Assembly (NCBI RefSeq): GCF_963678245.1 | Contig: NZ_OY782770.1 | Coordinates: 1 to 64,000 of the forward strand | Origin: an uncultured Sunxiuqinia sp. | GTDB lineage: Bacteria > Bacteroidota > Bacteroidia > Bacteroidales > Prolixibacteraceae | Length of the DNA stretch: 64,000 nt | Direction of reading: 5' to 3' | Shown: in pieces, positions 34,559-43,836 of the stretch | How the letters are laid out: each line of letters starts with the position of its first letter | How positions within the stretch are numbered: the stretch's first letter is position 1 | Position numbers and translations under genes: made by a program | Notes under the pieces: generated by a model | The model's input: the letters and a program-made list of their open reading frames with translations, nothing else | Database searches by the model: none | What the model was told of the DNA's origin: nothing

Positions 34559-34930
34559 ATGAGCACACTAGGTAATGTTATTTGGATTGTATTTGGAGGT
34601 TTATTTATTTTTTTGGAATACCTAATTGCAGGACTTTTACTCTGCCTGACAATTGTTGGTATCCCGTTCGGATTGCAAAGCATTAAATTATCATTCCTGG
34701 CTTTGTGGCCTTTCGGCAAACGAATTGAATATATGGACTATGCTCCGGGTTGCCTTTCAACCATTATGAATATACTATGGTTTTTTGTTGGTGGTATCTG
34801 GATTGCACTTACTCATTTGGCATTCGGATTACTCTTTGCAATAACCATTGTCGGGCTTCCATTCGCCAAACAACATTTTAAATTGATGAGCCTGTCACTA
34901 ACGCCCTTTGGCCGAAGAATTATTGACTAA
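34559..34930 (+). CDS. yccF: YccF-domain membrane protein
   Basis: A 123-residue inner-membrane protein with two copies of the YccF (DUF307) unit: residues ~4-55 (GNVIWIVFGGLFIFLEYLIA, LTIVGIPFGLQSIKLSFLAL) and ~65-120 (MNILWFFVGGIWIALTHLAF, ITIVGLPFAKQHFKLMSLSL). Each unit has two helices with the IVG(I/L)PF turn. The function of the family is not established. It is monocistronic and followed by a terminator. Confidence 0.93.
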   Translation: MSTLGNVIWIVFGGLFIFLEYLIAGLLLCLTIVGIPFGLQSIKLSFLALWPFGKRIEYMDYAPGCLSTIMNILWFFVGGIWIALTHLAFGLLFAITIVGLPFAKQHFKLMSLSLTPFGRRIID

Positions 34931-34956
34931 AAAAGCAGGCCTCTTAAACCTGCTTT
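34931..34956 (+). terminator. Terminator between yccF and cysH
   Basis: The stem AGCAGG / CCTGCT is flanked by an A-run and a short T-run, so it can act for the convergent genes on both sides. Confidence 0.7.
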
Positions 34957-34980
34957 CCATATTTTAATTACTTATCAGTT

Positions 34981-35691
34981 CTATTTATGCGTGTGTAATC
35001 CACACTCTTTTTTAGAGTTGCGTTCCCACCACCAGCGTCCGGCTCGGAAATCTTCTCCCGGCTGAATTGCGCGAGTACAAGGCGAGCAACCAATACTCAC
35101 AAATCCACGATCGTGTAAAACATTATATGGTACTTGATTTTCCTTCACATATGCTTTGCAGTCTTCCAAACTCCAGTCCCGCAAAGGATTGTATTTTACA
35201 ATTTCGTGTCCTCCATCCCACTCAAAAAGCAGCATATCTTCGCGGTTATTCGATTGAGAGGCACGAATCCCGGTAATCCAGCATTCCATTCCATCAAGAA
35301 CACGTCCAAGTGGTTCTACCTTACGAATAAAACAACATTGCTTCCGATTTTCTACAGAAAGATAAAAGCTATTGGGTCCTTTTTCACCGACAAAACTCTC
35401 CAATTCATCATGTTTTGGATAGTACGGTTGAATAGGCTTTTGATACTTTTCCAGCGTTCGGTTATACACCTTGTAGGTTTCTTCAAATAAACGTCCTGTA
35501 TCTAACGTTACGACCTTGATATCAATTTCATTTTTGAAAATATAATCGGTGATTACCTGATCTTCAATTCCAAAACTGGTCGTAAATACAACTTTCCCCG
35601 GAAACTGACTTGCTATACGTTTCAGTGTTTCAACAATTTCTTTTTCATTAAACTCAGCGTTCAACTGATCTGCAATATGCTTTGTAACCAT
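34981..35691 (-). CDS. cysH: Adenylyl-sulfate reductase, CysH family
   Basis: A 236-residue assimilatory reductase converting APS (or PAPS) to sulfite. The nucleotide-binding PP-loop-like segment is VVFTTSFGIEDQVITDYIF. TLDTGRLFEETY, ENRKQCCFIRKVEPL and SIGCSPCTRAIQPGED hold the CC...CxxC set of a [4Fe-4S] cluster, which marks the APS-using bacterial type. The C-terminal KKECGLH carries the catalytic Cys. The reductant would be thioredoxin. No other sulfate genes adjoin it here. Confidence 0.95.
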   Translation of the reverse strand: MVTKHIADQLNAEFNEKEIVETLKRIASQFPGKVVFTTSFGIEDQVITDYIFKNEIDIKVVTLDTGRLFEETYKVYNRTLEKYQKPIQPYYPKHDELESFVGEKGPNSFYLSVENRKQCCFIRKVEPLGRVLDGMECWITGIRASQSNNREDMLLFEWDGGHEIVKYNPLRDWSLEDCKAYVKENQVPYNVLHDRGFVSIGCSPCTRAIQPGEDFRAGRWWWERNSKKECGLHTHK

Positions 35692-36006
35692 GCTTTGTCC
35701 TCTTTCTTTAATTCTTCTTTTTTACTACAAAAATAATCATTTCCAAACAAGTTTAAATCTGAATCGTTACTCTTAGTAGCAAGTCGCACTTAATTCATTA
35801 CAAACGAAATAAAATTAAATTCCTTATAAAATACGTTTTAACGCCCATTTTGTTTGAAAGAAAATAATGCATTCAAACAAAAACCACTAGAAAATAAGAA
35901 TTTATAAAATCACTGTTTTAAAATAATTCGAATAAAAAGAGCTTTATTGATTTTAAAAATTTTAGTTCCTTTGAAAAGAATAACTTCATATAAAAAGAAC
36001 ATATTA

Positions 36007-37206
36007 ATGGGAAAAGTTTTGATAATTGGTGCTGGAGGAGTGGCAACTGTTGTTGCTCATAAAATGGCTGCACTTCCAGAGGTTTTTACAGACATCATGA
36101 TGGCTAGTCGCACAAAATCCAAATGCGATGAAATTGCAAATAAAATTGGCGGAAATCGGATTAAAACAGCTCAGGTTGATGCTGAAAACGTTCCACAACT
36201 CGTTGAACTAATCAGAAGTTTTAAGCCTGATTTAGTGGTTAACGTGGCACTTCCATACCAAGATTTACCAATTATGGATGCCTGTCTTGAAACTAAAGTT
36301 AGCTATATGGACACTGCTAACTACGAACCGAAAGACGAAGCAAAGTATGAATACAAATGGCAATGGGCTTATCAAAACCGCTTTAAAGAGGCGGGGATTA
36401 CAGCCATTTTAGGTTGTGGTTTCGACCCGGGTGTAACAAGTATTTATACTGCTCATGCAGCTAAGCATCATTTTGACGAAATACAATACCTGGATATTGT
36501 AGACTGTAATGCCGGCGACCATGGAAAAGCTTTTGCAACCAACTTCAACCCGGAAATCAATATTCGCGAGGTCACCCAAAAAGGGAAATATTGGAAAGAT
36601 GGAAAGTGGGTAGAAACGGAACCCCATGAAATTCACAAGCCTCTGGATTATCCAAACATTGGCCCAAAAGAATCATATTTGATCTTTCATGAGGAATTGG
36701 AATCATTGGTAAAGAATTTCCCAACCATTAAACAAGCTCGTTTTTGGATGACTTTTGGTCAGGAGTACCTAACTCATTTGCGCGTGATCCAAAACATTGG
36801 AATGGCTGGAATTGAACCGGTGATGTATGAGGGGAAAGAGATAGTTCCGATACAATTCCTAAAAGCTGTTTTGCCAAATCCGGGCGATCTGGGTGAAAAC
36901 TATAAAGGACAAACATCAATTGGCTGCCGTATTAAAGGCATAAAAGACGGGAAGGAAAAGACCTACTACGTGTATAACAATTGTGACCATGAAGTAGCTT
37001 TTGCGGAGACCGGAACACAAGCGGTTAGCTACACCACCGGGGTGCCTGCAATGATTGGTGCAATGATGTACCTGAAAGGACTTTGGAAGAAAGACGGCGT
37101 GTATAACGTCGAAGAATTTGATCCGGATCCGTTTATGGAAGCGCTAAACCAACACGGACTTCCATGGCACGAAATTCACGATACTGATTTAGAAATGGAT
37201 TATTAA
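36007..37206 (+). CDS. Carboxynorspermidine dehydrogenase (saccharopine dehydrogenase family)
   Basis: A 399-residue NAD(P)-dependent enzyme from ATG 36007; an earlier ATG at 35947 adds only a poorly conserved lead. The Rossmann motif is LIIGAGGVATVVAHKMA. VALPYQDLPIMDACLETKVS, YMDTANYEPKDEA, LGCGFDPGVTSIYTAHAAKH and DCNAGDHGKAFATNF are typical of the carboxynorspermidine synthase branch rather than lysine catabolism. The reaction joins aspartate semialdehyde and a diamine in the alternative polyamine pathway. The decarboxylase partner is not in the window. Confidence 0.88.
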   Translation: MGKVLIIGAGGVATVVAHKMAALPEVFTDIMMASRTKSKCDEIANKIGGNRIKTAQVDAENVPQLVELIRSFKPDLVVNVALPYQDLPIMDACLETKVSYMDTANYEPKDEAKYEYKWQWAYQNRFKEAGITAILGCGFDPGVTSIYTAHAAKHHFDEIQYLDIVDCNAGDHGKAFATNFNPEINIREVTQKGKYWKDGKWVETEPHEIHKPLDYPNIGPKESYLIFHEELESLVKNFPTIKQARFWMTFGQEYLTHLRVIQNIGMAGIEPVMYEGKEIVPIQFLKAVLPNPGDLGENYKGQTSIGCRIKGIKDGKEKTYYVYNNCDHEVAFAETGTQAVSYTTGVPAMIGAMMYLKGLWKKDGVYNVEEFDPDPFMEALNQHGLPWHEIHDTDLEMDY

Positions 37207-37215
37207 ATCTATTGA

Positions 37216-37243
37216 AGCCAGATCTACCCGATCTGGCTTTTTT
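37216..37243 (+). terminator. Intrinsic terminator
   Basis: The stem AAGCCAGAT / ATCTGGCTT with a short loop and a T-run lies just after the dehydrogenase gene. Confidence 0.9.
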
Positions 37244-37451
37244 CACTTCTAAAACAAGACAAGTAGTGTACTAAAGCCGGATTAAAAAAATAGAAAACTC
37301 ATATAAACTCATCACGAAGTTATCTCACACTCCAAAGATTTAACTTTTTTAGTCTTCCTTCAACCTCCTAATATTCTGAGCACTACCTCAATCTGCAAAC
37401 ATATATTTTATACATTTCTTTCTCATTCTAATGATTTTTACAAAAATTAGA

Positions 37452-37459
37452 TACTTTTG
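37452..37459 (+). promoter_or_regulatory. -7 promoter element
   Basis: TACTTTTG matches TAnnTTTG. Its last base is only 2 bp before ATG 37462, so that ATG would be at or before the transcription start; ATG 37486 is the better start for the gene. Confidence 0.5.
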
Positions 37460-37485
37460 CAATGCTTGAAACCGCGCAAAAAAAA

Positions 37486-37851
37486 ATGAATGTATTTAGT
37501 TTAGAAGAGAAAATGGGCATCATACATGCCTCTTTCTACGGGAAAACACCTTTAAGTGTATTTGAAGAATATCTTCAACATTTAAAAAAAATGGAGCTTT
37601 CGAGTAAGATTAAAATCTTACACGATCACCAACAATCAACCCCTGTTTTAAAACCGACAGAACTGGATTCACTTGCCGAGATCTATAATCGCTATCTCGC
37701 AGAATTTAAGGAAATAAAATTAGCATACGTCAGTTCCGACCCGCTGGGAATTGCTTTGGCCATGCTCCTGAAAGACATCATGAAAACACCCAAGTATAAC
37801 ATTAAAATATTCTCGGAGAAAGAAATTGCCATCAAATGGCTGAATACCTAA
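37486..37851 (+). CDS. SpoIIAA-like (STAS-type) small protein
   Basis: A 121-residue soluble protein from ATG 37486. The alternation of strands and helices (MGIIHASFYGKTPLSVFEEY, SSKIKILHDHQQ, EIKLAYVSSDPLGIALAMLL, YNIKIFSEKEIAIKWL) matches the SpoIIAA/STAS-like small proteins common in Bacteroidota. No phosphorylatable Ser motif of true anti-anti-sigma factors is evident. Role unknown, perhaps lipid or ligand binding. It is convergent with pepD. Confidence 0.65.
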   Translation: MNVFSLEEKMGIIHASFYGKTPLSVFEEYLQHLKKMELSSKIKILHDHQQSTPVLKPTELDSLAEIYNRYLAEFKEIKLAYVSSDPLGIALAMLLKDIMKTPKYNIKIFSEKEIAIKWLNT

Positions 37852-37862
37852 ATTGAAAAAAA

Positions 37863-39317
37863 TCAGGATATATTCTCAAGAATATCGACTAAGTGTTTCC
37901 AAAATTTATCGACCGTTTTGATATTGATTTTCTCATCAGGAGAATGGGCTCCTTTTATTGTTGGACCAATAGAAACCATATCTAATTCCGGATATTTTTC
38001 TAAAAACAAGCCGCATTCTAATCCAGCATGAATAGAGCGAACAATTGGTTTCTCATCAAATAATTTGACATAGGAATCAACAGCCACTTTCACGATCGGG
38101 CTGGCAGGATTTGGAGCCCACCCCGGATAACCATCTGATGTTTTTACTTCAGCACCAGCCAACTCGAAGGAAGACCGAACCATTTCCGATGCATAGTACT
38201 TCCGACTTTCGATTTCACTGCGCTGACTTGTTGTGATCAACAACCGGGTATCGTCCAAAAACTTTACCGATGCCAAATTGGTAGATGTTTCAACCATATC
38301 TTCCATTCGGGTACTCATTTCCAACACCCCGTGCGGACAGGCGTATAGCAGATTGAGTAACTTTTGCTGGCTGCCTTGGGTGAGAACTTTTGCTGGCAAA
38401 ACTGTTGAGCTTTGATCAACCACCAGATTAGGCTCTGTGCGTTCGTACTCAAATTCAACATCGGCCGAAAACATATTGATTTCAGCTACCAACTGTTCTT
38501 TTTGCACATTTGGCACAATTACAGTTGCTGTTGCCTCGCGAGCAATTGCATTACGTAAATTTCCGCCATCGAAATCAGCTATTCGAACACCAAATTGATG
38601 AACAGCCTGCCACAAAAACCGGGTTAAAATCTTAATGGCATTTCCTCGTCCTTTATGAATATCATCGCCTGAATGTCCTCCCATCAATCCCTTCACCATA
38701 ATTTTCATGGCAAATGATTTACCCGGAGTTTTTTCCCTTTCAACAGTAAGAGTCCCCAAGGTATCAATTCCTCCGGCACAACCGATAAATAATTCACCAT
38801 CGTCTTCCGAATCCAGATTAAGCAGAATTTTCCCGGTCAAAAACCCGGTCTGCAAGGCAAATGCTCCGCTTAGCCCTGTTTCTTCATCAACAGTTATTAA
38901 ACACTCTATTGGACCATGCGAAATATCCCTTGATGTTAAAATCGCAAGTTGAGCAGCGATACCAATTCCATCGTCAGCCCCCAGCGTTGTTCCATCAGCT
39001 TTCACCCATTCGCCATCAACAACAGGCACAATCGCATCGGTTTCAAAATTGAAAACTTTATCACTATTCTTCTCACAAACCATGTCCATATGCGATTGAA
39101 GAACAACCATTGGAACATTCTCTTTCCCCAGAGTCGCCAATTTACTAATCAATACATTTCCGATTGAGTCAGTCTTTGCAGCTAATCCATTTGCAGCTGC
39201 AAACTCAAGCAAAAACCTCCGAATTTTTTCTTCTTTCTTCGACGGACGCGGAACTTGACAAATTTCCTCAAAATAATTCCAAAGTGGTTGTGGCGTGAGG
39301 CCTTCCAGTTTCTTCAT
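37863..39317 (-). CDS. pepD: Aminoacyl-histidine dipeptidase (M20)
   Basis: A 484-residue cytosolic metallopeptidase. The metal ligands are visible: VVLQSHMDMVCEKN (His-x-Asp), LGADDGIGIAAQLAI (bridging Asp), ITVDEETGLSGAFAL (Glu-Glu), LNLDSEDDGELFIGCAGG (Asp), and a late His in SIGPTIKGAHSPDEKI. The start LEGLTPQPLWNYFEEICQVP is typical of PepD. It hydrolyses Xaa-His and other dipeptides. It is divergent from sdaA, so the two amino-acid genes may share control. Confidence 0.96.
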   Translation of the reverse strand: MKKLEGLTPQPLWNYFEEICQVPRPSKKEEKIRRFLLEFAAANGLAAKTDSIGNVLISKLATLGKENVPMVVLQSHMDMVCEKNSDKVFNFETDAIVPVVDGEWVKADGTTLGADDGIGIAAQLAILTSRDISHGPIECLITVDEETGLSGAFALQTGFLTGKILLNLDSEDDGELFIGCAGGIDTLGTLTVEREKTPGKSFAMKIMVKGLMGGHSGDDIHKGRGNAIKILTRFLWQAVHQFGVRIADFDGGNLRNAIAREATATVIVPNVQKEQLVAEINMFSADVEFEYERTEPNLVVDQSSTVLPAKVLTQGSQQKLLNLLYACPHGVLEMSTRMEDMVETSTNLASVKFLDDTRLLITTSQRSEIESRKYYASEMVRSSFELAGAEVKTSDGYPGWAPNPASPIVKVAVDSYVKLFDEKPIVRSIHAGLECGLFLEKYPELDMVSIGPTIKGAHSPDEKINIKTVDKFWKHLVDILENIS

Positions 39318-39512
39318 AGCTCAATTCTATTTTGATGTTGAAAAAAGTGATTTTCAATTTTAAAAACAATGACCAAAGTTAATAGATATTTGCCAGACCT
39401 ATTTTTAATCAATGAATAACTTGTAAAACAATTGTAATTTCGTCGAAACACTGACATTTGTATAGTTCTATATTTTGAAAAAGGTTATTCTTTTGACACA
39501 AACGAAAATCGC

Positions 39513-40718
39513 ATGCATTCAATTCAGGATATTTACAGAATAGGCTATGGCCCATCGAGTAGTCACACGATGGGACCTCGCAAAGCTGCCGAAAAATTTC
39601 TATCGACCAATAAAACAGCAAAGCATTTTAAATGTACACTTTACGGCAGCCTGGCTGCCACCGGAAAGGGACACCTTACCGATTTTGTTGTTGATGAAGT
39701 CTTTAAACAATACCCGCTCGAGATTATCTGGAAACCGGATGTCTTTCTCCCCATCCATCCGAATGCACTAAGCCTCGAAGCCTATTCAGAAGATGGAAAA
39801 AAGCTCACCGAAAAAACCTACTACAGTGTTGGAGGTGGAGCAATTATTGAAGAAGGAGAAAATGTGGAAATACAGCGTATTTATCCTCATGATAAGCTGG
39901 ATGATATTTTGACTTGGTGCCGTCAGAATGGAAAACAGCTGTCGGAGTATGTTGAAATTCACGAGGGCAAAAAAATATGGGATCATTTGGCTGTTGTTTG
40001 GGAAACGATGGATAATTCGATAAAACGGGGAATGAAAACCGAAGGCACATTACCCGGAGGTCTGATGCTACCACGTAAATCATCTTCATTTAAGTTGAAG
40101 GCTGCGAATTTCACCGGACCTTTTAAAAAGCGATCACAGCTATTTTCGTTTGCACTGGCCGTTTCCGAAGAGAATGCCGGAGGTGGACTAATCGTAACAG
40201 CTCCAACTTGTGGGGCGTGCGGGGTTGTTCCTGCTATTTTAAAGTATTACCGAAAAGTGTACCGAACCGACTTAAAACAACTCTATCATGCACTTGCGAC
40301 GGCCGGATTGATTGGAAATCTGGTGAAACACAATGCCTCCATTTCGGGGGCTGAAGTTGGCTGTCAGGGAGAAGTCGGAACGGCATGCGCGATGGCTTCG
40401 GCTGCGGCAACCCAGCTAATGGGTGGCAATTTAAAACAAATTGAATACGCGGCAGAAATGGGTTTGGAGCACCACCTGGGACTAACCTGCGATCCGGTTG
40501 CCGGTCTCGTTCAAATTCCATGTATTGAGCGAAATGCATTAGCTGCCGAACGCGCGCTCGCTCATAATACCTATGCCTTAATGAGCGACGGCGATCACCG
40601 AATAAGTTTTGATGAAGTAGTAGAAACCATGTTTCAAACAGGTAAAGACCTTTCCTCTAATTACAAAGAAACCAGTAAAGGGGGGCTGGCCCGCTATCGG
40701 GCACTACCAAAATACTAG
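39513..40718 (+). CDS. sdaA: L-serine ammonia-lyase (iron-sulfur type)
   Basis: A 401-residue single-chain L-serine dehydratase turning serine into pyruvate and ammonia. The beta domain starts with DIYRIGYGPSSSHTMGPRKA; the alpha domain holds TAPTCGACGVVPAILKYYRK, GLIGNLVKHNASISGAEVGC, and GLEHHLGLTCDPVAGLVQIP, with the Cys residues for the [4Fe-4S] cluster. No ACT domain is present, as usual for this short type. Its last four bases overlap the end of the convergent gene at 40715. Confidence 0.96.
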   Translation: MHSIQDIYRIGYGPSSSHTMGPRKAAEKFLSTNKTAKHFKCTLYGSLAATGKGHLTDFVVDEVFKQYPLEIIWKPDVFLPIHPNALSLEAYSEDGKKLTEKTYYSVGGGAIIEEGENVEIQRIYPHDKLDDILTWCRQNGKQLSEYVEIHEGKKIWDHLAVVWETMDNSIKRGMKTEGTLPGGLMLPRKSSSFKLKAANFTGPFKKRSQLFSFALAVSEENAGGGLIVTAPTCGACGVVPAILKYYRKVYRTDLKQLYHALATAGLIGNLVKHNASISGAEVGCQGEVGTACAMASAAATQLMGGNLKQIEYAAEMGLEHHLGLTCDPVAGLVQIPCIERNALAAERALAHNTYALMSDGDHRISFDEVVETMFQTGKDLSSNYKETSKGGLARYRALPKY

Positions 40719-41866
40719 TTATATTTTTTGAAATAATTGGTCAGCCGACTTGTTAGCTGCTCGAAGATGGGTTGCGTAAACTCTACAAACAAACCTTGCG
40801 GAGCAGGAGGTGGAACTGCACGGTTATTTAAAATGTGAATCTCCTGACCGGTTAGCACACCTTCGTCGCCAACAAAAATACCATACTGGTTTCGCCAAAT
40901 AAACTCCCCGGGCACCTGTTCATTCAAAATAGTTCGTTGCTTCTGAAACTCTTCTATCCGAACATTTAAAATTCCCTGGGAAGATACTTCGTCTGTAATT
41001 ATTTTTATTTTTCCACTCAAGCGTTCTTGCCGTTTCTCAATCCGAGTTGAGTCACGACTAACTTTCACTTCTACATTGCGCTCGACAACACGGCTTAGTT
41101 TTTCAACATTTTCAAAATGAAGTGGCTTCCCGATAAAAAAATCGTAGAACTCCATTCGCACAACCATGTCAGGATATTTCAAGCCATTATCTTCAGCTTC
41201 ATCCGGAGTATAAAAAGAAACAAAACCTGCATTTGGAAAACTCTGTTTCATACGATTGATTAGCTGCTCGTAAAAAAACTCGGATGATAACTGATATCGC
41301 CTTGAAGGCAAAGGAATCGTTTCCAAAATCACATTCAATGTTGCCAACTCTTTAGCCTCAACAATCTTACCCACAACATCTTTATACGATGGTATCAAAT
41401 CATCAACCTGCCTAAATTGAAAATAGGCTTCCCGTGCATCTTCTCGTGAGCCGCGCTCCAGTAACTGCATACCTGACTGATAGTGCTCTTCCGCAGCTCG
41501 CTTCTTAACATCTTCCAATTCTGACGTGTAAATCTTCAACGAATCAACCAGCTTTCGCGCTGCCGGTATTCTGCGAATTTCTTCACTTAAATGATTAACT
41601 CGATACATCACTTCTAAGGTATTGCTCCACTTCAACGGATCATTCCCACTCAATGTCATATCAATTTCTTCCTGGTAATACTGAATCGCCAATGGATAAC
41701 CTTCTTTGATAACTCGTTTTGCTTTTTTGTTATCCGAATCGTTGCTCAGCCGATTAGCAGCCTTTTCAATTGCCGAAATATAATCTCCTTTCTCCAATGC
41801 CCTTTGTCCTGACGAACAAGCTATTAAAAAAGATGCGAGCACAACTAAGTAAATCCATTTTTTCAT
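40715..41866 (-). CDS. Hypothetical TPR-like lipoprotein
   Basis: A 383-residue lipoprotein (signal WIYLVVLASFLIACSSG). The N-terminal ~165 residues are helical repeats (ALEKGDYISAIEKAANRL, EEHYQSGMQLLERGSREDAR, AYFQFRQVDDLIPSYKD), resembling TPR units. The C-terminal half is mixed alpha/beta (YQLSSEFFYEQLINRMKQSF, PDMVVRMEFYDFFIGKP). No enzymatic motif is seen. It is probably attached to the inner face of the outer membrane and may be structural. No family name can be given with confidence. Confidence 0.75.
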   Translation of the reverse strand: MKKWIYLVVLASFLIACSSGQRALEKGDYISAIEKAANRLSNDSDNKKAKRVIKEGYPLAIQYYQEEIDMTLSGNDPLKWSNTLEVMYRVNHLSEEIRRIPAARKLVDSLKIYTSELEDVKKRAAEEHYQSGMQLLERGSREDAREAYFQFRQVDDLIPSYKDVVGKIVEAKELATLNVILETIPLPSRRYQLSSEFFYEQLINRMKQSFPNAGFVSFYTPDEAEDNGLKYPDMVVRMEFYDFFIGKPLHFENVEKLSRVVERNVEVKVSRDSTRIEKRQERLSGKIKIITDEVSSQGILNVRIEEFQKQRTILNEQVPGEFIWRNQYGIFVGDEGVLTGQEIHILNNRAVPPPAPQGLFVEFTQPIFEQLTSRLTNYFKKYN

Positions 41867-42026
41867 CTGATCAAATTGTTTGTTTTTAATGTATCACATG
41901 GAACTCCTAAGATTAATTTTATCATTCTCGTATGTATTTAATGATTAAACCAATCATGGTCGTTTAATATCTGTTGAAATATTATTGTGTCAATAGACCT
42001 TTCTATCTAACTACTTTCAGTTGATC

Positions 42027-42830
42027 TTACAAGTTATATGCCAACTTGATTCCCTGCAATCTGCCAGTCGAAAATGGAATCACGGCAAGTTTCTTATCTT
42101 TATTTTTTCGCTCACTAACCAAGTTGCCAACAGTTATTCCAATAGCCGCACCTGCCACCACATCGCTAAACCAATGTTTATTGTCGTAAATGCGCGATAA
42201 CCCAGTTGCTGTTGCAATAGAATACGAAATGATTGGAATAATCAGATGATCACGATACTGATTAGCAATAACCGATGCCACTGCAAAAACAGCTGTTGTA
42301 TGGCCCGACGGCAAGCTGGTTCCGTTAATTGGCCCATCAAACCTAAATGCTGAAATATCAGGTTCTGCATCGGGTCGGGCTCGACCAATTAGCGTTTTGG
42401 GAACCCGCACAATTAAGCTGGCCAAAATAAAACTCTCGGTGGCCAATAAGGCTGTCGATTGGCTTTTCTGATCCTTAGCCAATAAGCCATATCCCATAAA
42501 ACCACCAATTAAAGCCAGTGAATATTTTCCGCCCCAGGGTTCCAGAAAATTTGATGTAAAGTGATCGCCCGAACTCCCCCACTCGCCACGCCAATCTTGA
42601 AAAACATCGCGCATGGGTTCATCAACCAAAAATAAACCGGCAGTTGAAGCGGTAACCACACCAAATGTCGTCCAATCTCGGCTATCCCAGTGAGCCGGGG
42701 CTGTAAAAGCCGTTTTGGTATCTTGCCAGCACTTGTCGACAAAGGAGCGATTAAGCTGCAATGTGTCAATTTGAGCCGACAAGATAAACGGCAAAAACAT
42801 GAATAATAGAATAAATTGACTTTTCTTCAC
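42027..42830 (-). CDS. PAP2-family phosphatase
   Basis: A 267-residue protein with a signal peptide (FILLFMFLPFILSAQ). The acid phosphatase motifs are KTLIGRARPDAEP (motif 1), SLPSGHTTAVFAVASVI (motif 2) and SRIYDNKHWFSDVVAGAAIG (motif 3 His). Several helices surround them. The likely substrates are lipid phosphates such as phosphatidylglycerol phosphate or undecaprenyl pyrophosphate, or lipid A phosphate, in the periplasm. Monocistronic and divergent from the OhrR operon. Confidence 0.93.
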   Translation of the reverse strand: MKKSQFILLFMFLPFILSAQIDTLQLNRSFVDKCWQDTKTAFTAPAHWDSRDWTTFGVVTASTAGLFLVDEPMRDVFQDWRGEWGSSGDHFTSNFLEPWGGKYSLALIGGFMGYGLLAKDQKSQSTALLATESFILASLIVRVPKTLIGRARPDAEPDISAFRFDGPINGTSLPSGHTTAVFAVASVIANQYRDHLIIPIISYSIATATGLSRIYDNKHWFSDVVAGAAIGITVGNLVSERKNKDKKLAVIPFSTGRLQGIKLAYNL

Positions 42831-42971
42831 GGATGAATTATAATTGAGCTACAAGTATCTTAACTTTTGGCGACCTAAGCAAGTCTATCCTTACGAACTT
42901 AGCTAATTTCTTTTGCGCGATTTATTAAAGCAAGGTTAAATTATTTCTCATTCCATTCAATATCTAACAAT

Positions 42972-43006
42972 TATATTGTGCACAATATATATTCATATTA
43001 TATTTG
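42972..43006 (+). promoter_or_regulatory. OhrR-type operator and promoter
   Basis: An 18-bp perfect palindrome, TATATTGTGCACAATATA (42972-42989), covers the -33 TTG (42976-42978). The -7 element TATATTTG is at 42999-43006, with 20 bp between. A repressor here would occlude the -33 region. The ATG at 42978 lies inside the palindrome, so ATG 43026 is the real start. Confidence 0.7.
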
Positions 43007-43025
43007 TCGCCTAAAGCTATCAACC

Positions 43026-43451
43026 ATGGATGAAATTTTGAATTTAAAGAGTCAGGTTTGTTTTCCAATCTACACCTTGTCACGGGAGATTATTCACCAA
43101 TATCGTCCATTTCTTGATGAGCTGGACATTACTTACTCACAGTATCTGGTACTCATGGTGTTATGGGAACAAGAACCGCAAACGGTGAACCAGATCGGTA
43201 AAAAGCTATATCTCGATAGTGGCACACTAACACCGCTACTAAAAAGGTTGGAACTAAAAAAAATGATCACCCGAACTCGCAAACAAAGCGACGAGCGCGT
43301 AGTGGAAATAGGGCTTACCGAAAATGGTCTTCATTTGAAATCAAAAGCCTTATCCATTCCTGAAAAAGTTATTGAAGCCATGGGGGTTACTAGCGAGGAG
43401 CTATTAGAATTGAAGGAAATTGTAATAAAAATTTTAAATAAAACGAAATAG
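43026..43451 (+). CDS. OhrR-like MarR regulator
   Basis: A 141-residue MarR protein. The N-terminal LNLKSQVCFPIYTLSREI carries a Cys in the position used for peroxide sensing by OhrR (residue 11), near the Tyr residues that normally assist. The helix-turn-helix is TVNQIGKKLYLDSGTLTPLL and the wing TRTRKQSDERVVEI. It should repress its own operon until the Cys is oxidised by organic peroxides or modified by quinone-like compounds. Two further genes follow at 6 and 13 bp. Confidence 0.9.
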   Translation: MDEILNLKSQVCFPIYTLSREIIHQYRPFLDELDITYSQYLVLMVLWEQEPQTVNQIGKKLYLDSGTLTPLLKRLELKKMITRTRKQSDERVVEIGLTENGLHLKSKALSIPEKVIEAMGVTSEELLELKEIVIKILNKTK

Positions 43452-43457
43452 TTCATC

Positions 43458-43823
43458 ATGCAAGTTTTAGCCAACATATTAATTGCACTTATCGCTCTCG
43501 AGCACCTCTACATCGTTTGGATGGAAATGTTTGCGTGGGAAACTGCAGGAAAAAAAACGTTTGGAAGCACCTTGCCGGATCAACTATTTCAGCCAACAAA
43601 AGGATTAGCAGCGAACCAAGGTCTTTACAATGGCTTTTTAGTCGCCGGTTTAGTTTGGTCGTTTGTCATTGCCGATCCAATTTGGGCAAACAATATTCGT
43701 TTATTTTTTCTGGGATGTATTAGTATTGCCGGAATATATGGCGGATTAACGTCTTCAAGAAAAATATATTTTGTACAGGCAATGCCTGCTATTATAGGTA
43801 TAATTTTAGTTTTAGTATCATAA
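43458..43823 (+). CDS. DUF1304 membrane protein
   Basis: A 121-residue inner-membrane protein with four helices. It has the family pattern of DUF1304: ALEHLYIVWMEMFAWETAGK, FGSTLPDQLFQPTKGLAANQ, GLYNGFLVAGLVWSFVIADP, and a last helix AMPAIIGIILVLVS. The conserved charged and aromatic residues in helix 1 (Glu, His, Tyr, Glu) suggest a membrane redox or transport role, but it is not established. It lies between the OhrR-like regulator and a nitroreductase and is probably co-induced with them. Confidence 0.92.
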   Translation: MQVLANILIALIALEHLYIVWMEMFAWETAGKKTFGSTLPDQLFQPTKGLAANQGLYNGFLVAGLVWSFVIADPIWANNIRLFFLGCISIAGIYGGLTSSRKIYFVQAMPAIIGIILVLVS

Positions 43824-43836
43824 AAAAGAGAAGAAA

